Assembly (NCBI GenBank): GCA_011524785.1
Contig: WTJQ01000146.1
Location: 3,992-19,543, forward strand
Length of the DNA stretch: 15,552 bases
Direction of reading: 5' to 3'
Origin: Planctomycetota bacterium
GTDB lineage: Bacteria > Planctomycetota > UBA1135 > GCA-002686595
A program made the position numbers and the translations under genes. Of the stretch, positions 12,944 to 15,552 are shown one piece after another; the stretch's first letter is position 1, and the number at the start of each line of letters is the position of its first letter. The notes beneath the pieces are model-generated. The model saw only the letters and a program-made list of their open reading frames with translations. It was not told where the DNA came from and ran no database searches.

Positions 12944-14557
12944 ATGGAACCCGACGACGCCACCGGCCCGCTCGTGCGCCCGTGGCGTCGGCTGCCGGTC
13001 CGGTTCGCTCTCCTGCTGGTGGTGCTGCTGCTCGCGACGTACGAGGCCGGACCGCTCCTGCAGGGCCTGGGTGAGACCCTGCTCGATCGCGTCTCGCCGC
13101 TCGAGGAGCCCGCCCCGATCGAGCGTGAGCAGCCCTTCCTGAACGGGATCGTCCAGGAGCCCTACGTCGACCTGCTCCATGTCCCCGCCGACGAGAGCAG
13201 CCTGATCCACCGCCTGATCGACTGGGCGGAGCTCGACGACGAGGGGCGCCTCGTCCCCCCGCCGGCGGCGGTCGAGCAGCTCTCGGCCGAGCTGGGCGTC
13301 TTCGGTCAGGGCTTCGCATGGTGCGACCCCGAGGGCCGGCTCCTCGCTGCCACGCCGGGGCTCGGCCTGACGGTGGGCGAGGTCTTGGGGCTCGACGCCC
13401 TCGCGGTGGGCTCCGGGGTGCTGGACGGCGCCCTGCGGGAGCCCGGCCACCCGAACGTCTGGCAGGCGGCCTACCCGGTCCACCTCGACGGCCAGCTCGT
13501 GGCCCAGGTCCGGCTCTTCACCCTCAGCCGGCCGCTCGAGGGCTTCCTCGCCGAGGGAGGCCTCGAGGACGAGCCCGACCCGGCCCTCAGCCCGGCGCGG
13601 CGCGAGCGGCGTGCGTTCCTGGCGGCTGTGATCGAGCTCCTGCTGTTCGTCCTCGTGGCCGCCATCGGGAGCGTGTCCCTCTCCCGGGTGGTGACGCGCC
13701 GGCTGTCCGACCTCGCGACCCGCGCGGCCGTCCCGCTGGACGACGCCAGCGTGGAGGAGGCGCTCCCCGTGGAGGGCGAGGACGAGGTCGCGCTGCTCGC
13801 GACCGCCCTCACGGACCTGCGCAAGCGCGCCCGCGACCTGATCGCCTCCTTGACCGAGCAGGACGCAGAGCGGCGTCGCTGGATCGCCCTGGTGTCGCAC
13901 GACCTGCGGACCCCCCTGACCGCCCTCACCACCTGCCTGCAGACGGCCCTGGCCGACCTGGACCAGGTCCCGGAGGGTGCCGCTCGCGCGGCCGTCGTCC
14001 GCCGGATGCAGCTGGCGCTGACCGACGCGCAGCGCCTCCGTACCCTCACGGACGACCTGCTCGACTTCGCGCGGCTCGACACGGAGAAGGCGCTCGTGCT
14101 CGAGCCGGTGCCGCCGGGTGAGCTGGCCCGCCAGGCCGCGGCCGTCATGCAGGGCTTCGCCGACCAGACCGGACACGTCCTCGAGGTCGAGATCGCGCGC
14201 GGCCTCGCGACCCTGGAGGCCGACGGCGGCCGGCTCCTGCGGGCCCTCGAGAACCTGATCCGGAACGGGCTCGAGCACGCGGGCTCCCGCGTGCGCCTGC
14301 GCGTCCACGCGGAGGGCACCGAGGAGAGCCCGGAGATCGTCTTCGAGGTGACGGACGACGGACCCGGGCTCGACGTCGGGCCGACCGGGGAGATCGACTG
14401 GGACGCGCTGGCCCAGCGCAAGCAGCGGCCCGACTCCGCGGGCCTCGGCCTCGCCGTGGTCCGGCGCGTCGCCGCCGCCCACGGCGGCCGACTCGAGGCC
14501 GACAACGGCGGTCTCGCGGGCGGTGCCCGACTGGCGCTCCGCCTGCCGCTGTCCTGA
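12944..14557 (+). CDS. membrane sensor histidine kinase
   Basis: 537 residues from the ATG at 12944; an upstream in-frame start would overlap the regulator gene and adds unconserved residues. Transmembrane helix 1 is at about 20-35 and helix 2 at about 224-246. Between them is a roughly 185-residue extracytoplasmic sensor with a Cache/PAS-like look ('FAWCDPEGRLLAATPG', 'AAYPVHLDGQLVAQVRL'); its ligand is unknown. A HAMP-like linker follows (about 247-300), then the HisKA motif 'LVSHDLRTPLTAL' with phospho-accepting His319, and the ATPase domain with N box 'ENLIRNGLEHAG' (436-447), G1 'DDGPGL' (471-476) and G2 'SAGLGLAVVRR' (498-508). All catalytic boxes are intact. It should phosphorylate the regulator encoded 5 nt upstream. 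It converges on a gene of the other strand, 18 nt after its stop. Confidence 0.94.
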   Translation: MEPDDATGPLVRPWRRLPVRFALLLVVLLLATYEAGPLLQGLGETLLDRVSPLEEPAPIEREQPFLNGIVQEPYVDLLHVPADESSLIHRLIDWAELDDEGRLVPPPAAVEQLSAELGVFGQGFAWCDPEGRLLAATPGLGLTVGEVLGLDALAVGSGVLDGALREPGHPNVWQAAYPVHLDGQLVAQVRLFTLSRPLEGFLAEGGLEDEPDPALSPARRERRAFLAAVIELLLFVLVAAIGSVSLSRVVTRRLSDLATRAAVPLDDASVEEALPVEGEDEVALLATALTDLRKRARDLIASLTEQDAERRRWIALVSHDLRTPLTALTTCLQTALADLDQVPEGAARAAVVRRMQLALTDAQRLRTLTDDLLDFARLDTEKALVLEPVPPGELARQAAAVMQGFADQTGHVLEVEIARGLATLEADGGRLLRALENLIRNGLEHAGSRVRLRVHAEGTEESPEIVFEVTDDGPGLDVGPTGEIDWDALAQRKQRPDSAGLGLAVVRRVAAAHGGRLEADNGGLAGGARLALRLPLS

Positions 14558-14575
14558 GCGCCCGCGGCGAGCGGA

Positions 14576-15394
14576 TCAGCCCCCGAACAGGTAGTCGCTC
14601 TCGCTGGACCAGGCCATGTAGCGGAAGGCCGGCACCAGGCGCAGGACCTCGTCCATGAGGATGCCCGGGACCTCCTCGGTCAGGACCGCCTCGCGCGCTG
14701 CCGGGTCCGTGGGCACGGGCCAGCGACGCTCGAGGACCAGCTGGTGCTCGCCCGGGGTGTAGTGGCGCAGGTACTCCTCGACCTGCTCCAGCGTCAGGCT
14801 CCCGCAGCGCCACTCCCCCTTCCAGTCGGCGAGGCCCAGCCGGAAGCCGTCCAGGGTGTTCAACACCTGCAGCCAGCCCTCCGGGCCCTCGGCCTTGGTG
14901 CGTCGAACCAGGTTCTGGCCGTCGTACCAGGCATCGGGGTGGATGCGCAGGCTGACCTCGAGCGCACCGTGCTCGACGGCGATGCACAGGTAGAGGTTCT
15001 TGTAGGCCTGGTCGAGGTCCTTGGCGAGGTCCGCGCCGAGCACGCGCTTGAGCTTGGTCTTGGCCGCCTTCGGACGGACGAGGTAGGCCCACAGGCGACT
15101 GACCCGATTGCCGTTGAACTGGTGCGGGTTGTGGATGCTCGTCCGCGGCTCGAGGGGCAGGTCGGCGGCCTTGGAGCGCTTCGCGACCTCCTTCGCCATG
15201 GCCAGGAGGCGACGCCGGGCCCGCAGCCGGTGGTCGTTGTACTCGGCGCTGCGGCAGCGCCCGTCGGCGAGGGCCTCGAAGTCCCAGGGCTCGAAGGGCC
15301 CCAGGGCGGCGGCGGTGGGTTCGTCCTTGGAGGGGGGCACGCGGATTCGGGGGGCTCGCAGGTATCCTGGGTGGTGAGCCGTCCCCACGGGCAC
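14576..15394 (-). CDS. hypothetical protein, soluble, unrecognised
   Basis: 272 residues from a GTG at 15394; I do not recognise the family. The start is supported by GAGG 5 nt upstream and a TATCCT hexamer upstream of that, but the first 30 or so residues (MPVGTAHHPGYLRAPRIRVP) look low in structure and a later start cannot be excluded. There is no signal peptide or membrane segment. Residues about 55-130 are rich in Lys and Arg ('ARRRLLAMAKEVAKRSKAA', 'KAAKTKLKRVLGADLAKDL'), and the middle has strand-like stretches with many Trp and Tyr ('IHPDAWYDGQNLVRRTKAEG', 'ADWKGEWRCGSL'). It ends 'YMAWSSESDYLFGG'. It could bind nucleic acid or be a small enzyme; neither is shown. Divergent from the partial gene at 15445. 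Confidence 0.7.
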   Translation of the reverse strand: MPVGTAHHPGYLRAPRIRVPPSKDEPTAAALGPFEPWDFEALADGRCRSAEYNDHRLRARRRLLAMAKEVAKRSKAADLPLEPRTSIHNPHQFNGNRVSRLWAYLVRPKAAKTKLKRVLGADLAKDLDQAYKNLYLCIAVEHGALEVSLRIHPDAWYDGQNLVRRTKAEGPEGWLQVLNTLDGFRLGLADWKGEWRCGSLTLEQVEEYLRHYTPGEHQLVLERRWPVPTDPAAREAVLTEEVPGILMDEVLRLVPAFRYMAWSSESDYLFGG

Positions 15395-15419
15395 CCGGAC
15401 CTCGCGCGGCGAGGATACC
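15361..15419. promoter_or_regulatory. inverted repeat GGTATCCT...AGGATACC holding two opposed -10-like hexamers
   Basis: GGTATCCT (15361-15368) and its exact complement AGGATACC (15412-15419) face each other across 43 nt at a divergent gene pair. Each arm contains TATCCT on one strand. The minus-strand copy (15417-15412) lies 17 nt before the GTG of the hypothetical gene; the plus-strand copy lies 76 nt before the ATG at 15445. The pair may be two promoters or one operator. Confidence 0.4.
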
Positions 15420-15444
15420 CAGGGCCCGGGCTCCCCCGGTCCCC

Positions 15445-15552
15445 ATGAAGCTCGGTCACTTCGAGTTCGACCCGGCGAGCGATCGCCTGGGTGAAGGCCC
15501 CCTGTCGGAGGTCTTCCGCCGCTATCCGCAGATGACCGACCTCGAGATCCGC
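15445..15552 (+). CDS. partial gene, possible Ser/Thr protein kinase N-terminus
   Basis: Open from the ATG at 15445 to the window edge: 36 codons starting MKLGHFEFDPASDRLGEG. The stretch 'DRLGEGPLSEVF' (13-24) resembles the glycine-rich ATP loop of protein kinases (GxGxxxxV), and the short lead-in before it is usual in bacterial Ser/Thr kinases. The catalytic Lys and the rest of the domain are beyond the window, so the assignment is tentative. No SD is seen before the ATG. It is divergent from the hypothetical gene upstream. Confidence 0.5.
   Translation, partial: MKLGHFEFDPASDRLGEGPLSEVFRRYPQMTDLEIR

Noticed and set aside
12797..14482. 561-codon minus-strand frame opposite the histidine kinase
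   Set aside because: The plus strand has all kinase catalytic boxes in order; the minus frame has no recognisable domain.

Overview
The window is a very GC-rich (about 70% by eye) bacterial chromosome segment with densely packed genes on both strands. It carries a sulfatase-superfamily lipoprotein, an SGNH-type protein with a carbohydrate-binding-like C-terminus, a sodium/solute symporter and a possible Ser/Thr kinase. Several likely lead genes have no Shine-Dalgarno (SD) sequence. This mix fits a high-GC planctomycete-like bacterium best; a myxobacterium-like lineage is the main alternative. Taxonomy is inference only: there is no rRNA or other marker here.

Layout. 6-1550 (-): membrane-anchored SGNH/GDSL-like protein. 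1551-1843: divergent intergenic region with a tandem 9-bp repeat, a small hairpin, a possible promoter and a 43-codon leader ORF. 1844-5071 (+): two tandem paralogous B12-binding-type radical SAM enzymes. 5054-5183: a 21-bp x3 repeat across the second gene's stop, then a perfect 12-bp hairpin. 5230-7396 (+): a small exported protein and a sodium:solute symporter, probably one operon. 7383-10274 (-): the three-gene proton-translocating NAD(P) transhydrogenase operon pntAA-pntAB-pntB, meeting the symporter gene tail to tail with a 14-bp overlap. 10419-11918 (-): sulfatase/phosphatase-superfamily lipoprotein with Thr at the nucleophile position. 11919-12236: divergent intergenic region with four 13-bp tandem repeats and a (GGTCC)7 microsatellite framed by a 9-bp inverted repeat. 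12237-14557 (+): OmpR-type response regulator and membrane histidine kinase. 14576-15394 (-): unrecognised soluble protein. 15445-end (+): start of a gene that may encode a protein kinase.

How the genes may work together. The transhydrogenase uses the proton gradient to make NADPH, and the symporter imports a solute with Na+. The two-component system has an extracytoplasmic sensor and is divergent from the surface lipoprotein, so it may control that gene; this is inferred from position only. The radical SAM pair is the most enigmatic unit: a recent-looking, co-transcribed duplication with no recognisable pathway partner in view.

The points most worth following are the radical SAM pair and its leader ORF, the stop-codon-toggling 21-bp repeat, the pentanucleotide repeat upstream of the two-component system, and the split between SD-less lead genes with nearby -10-like hexamers and SD-containing genes inside operons.
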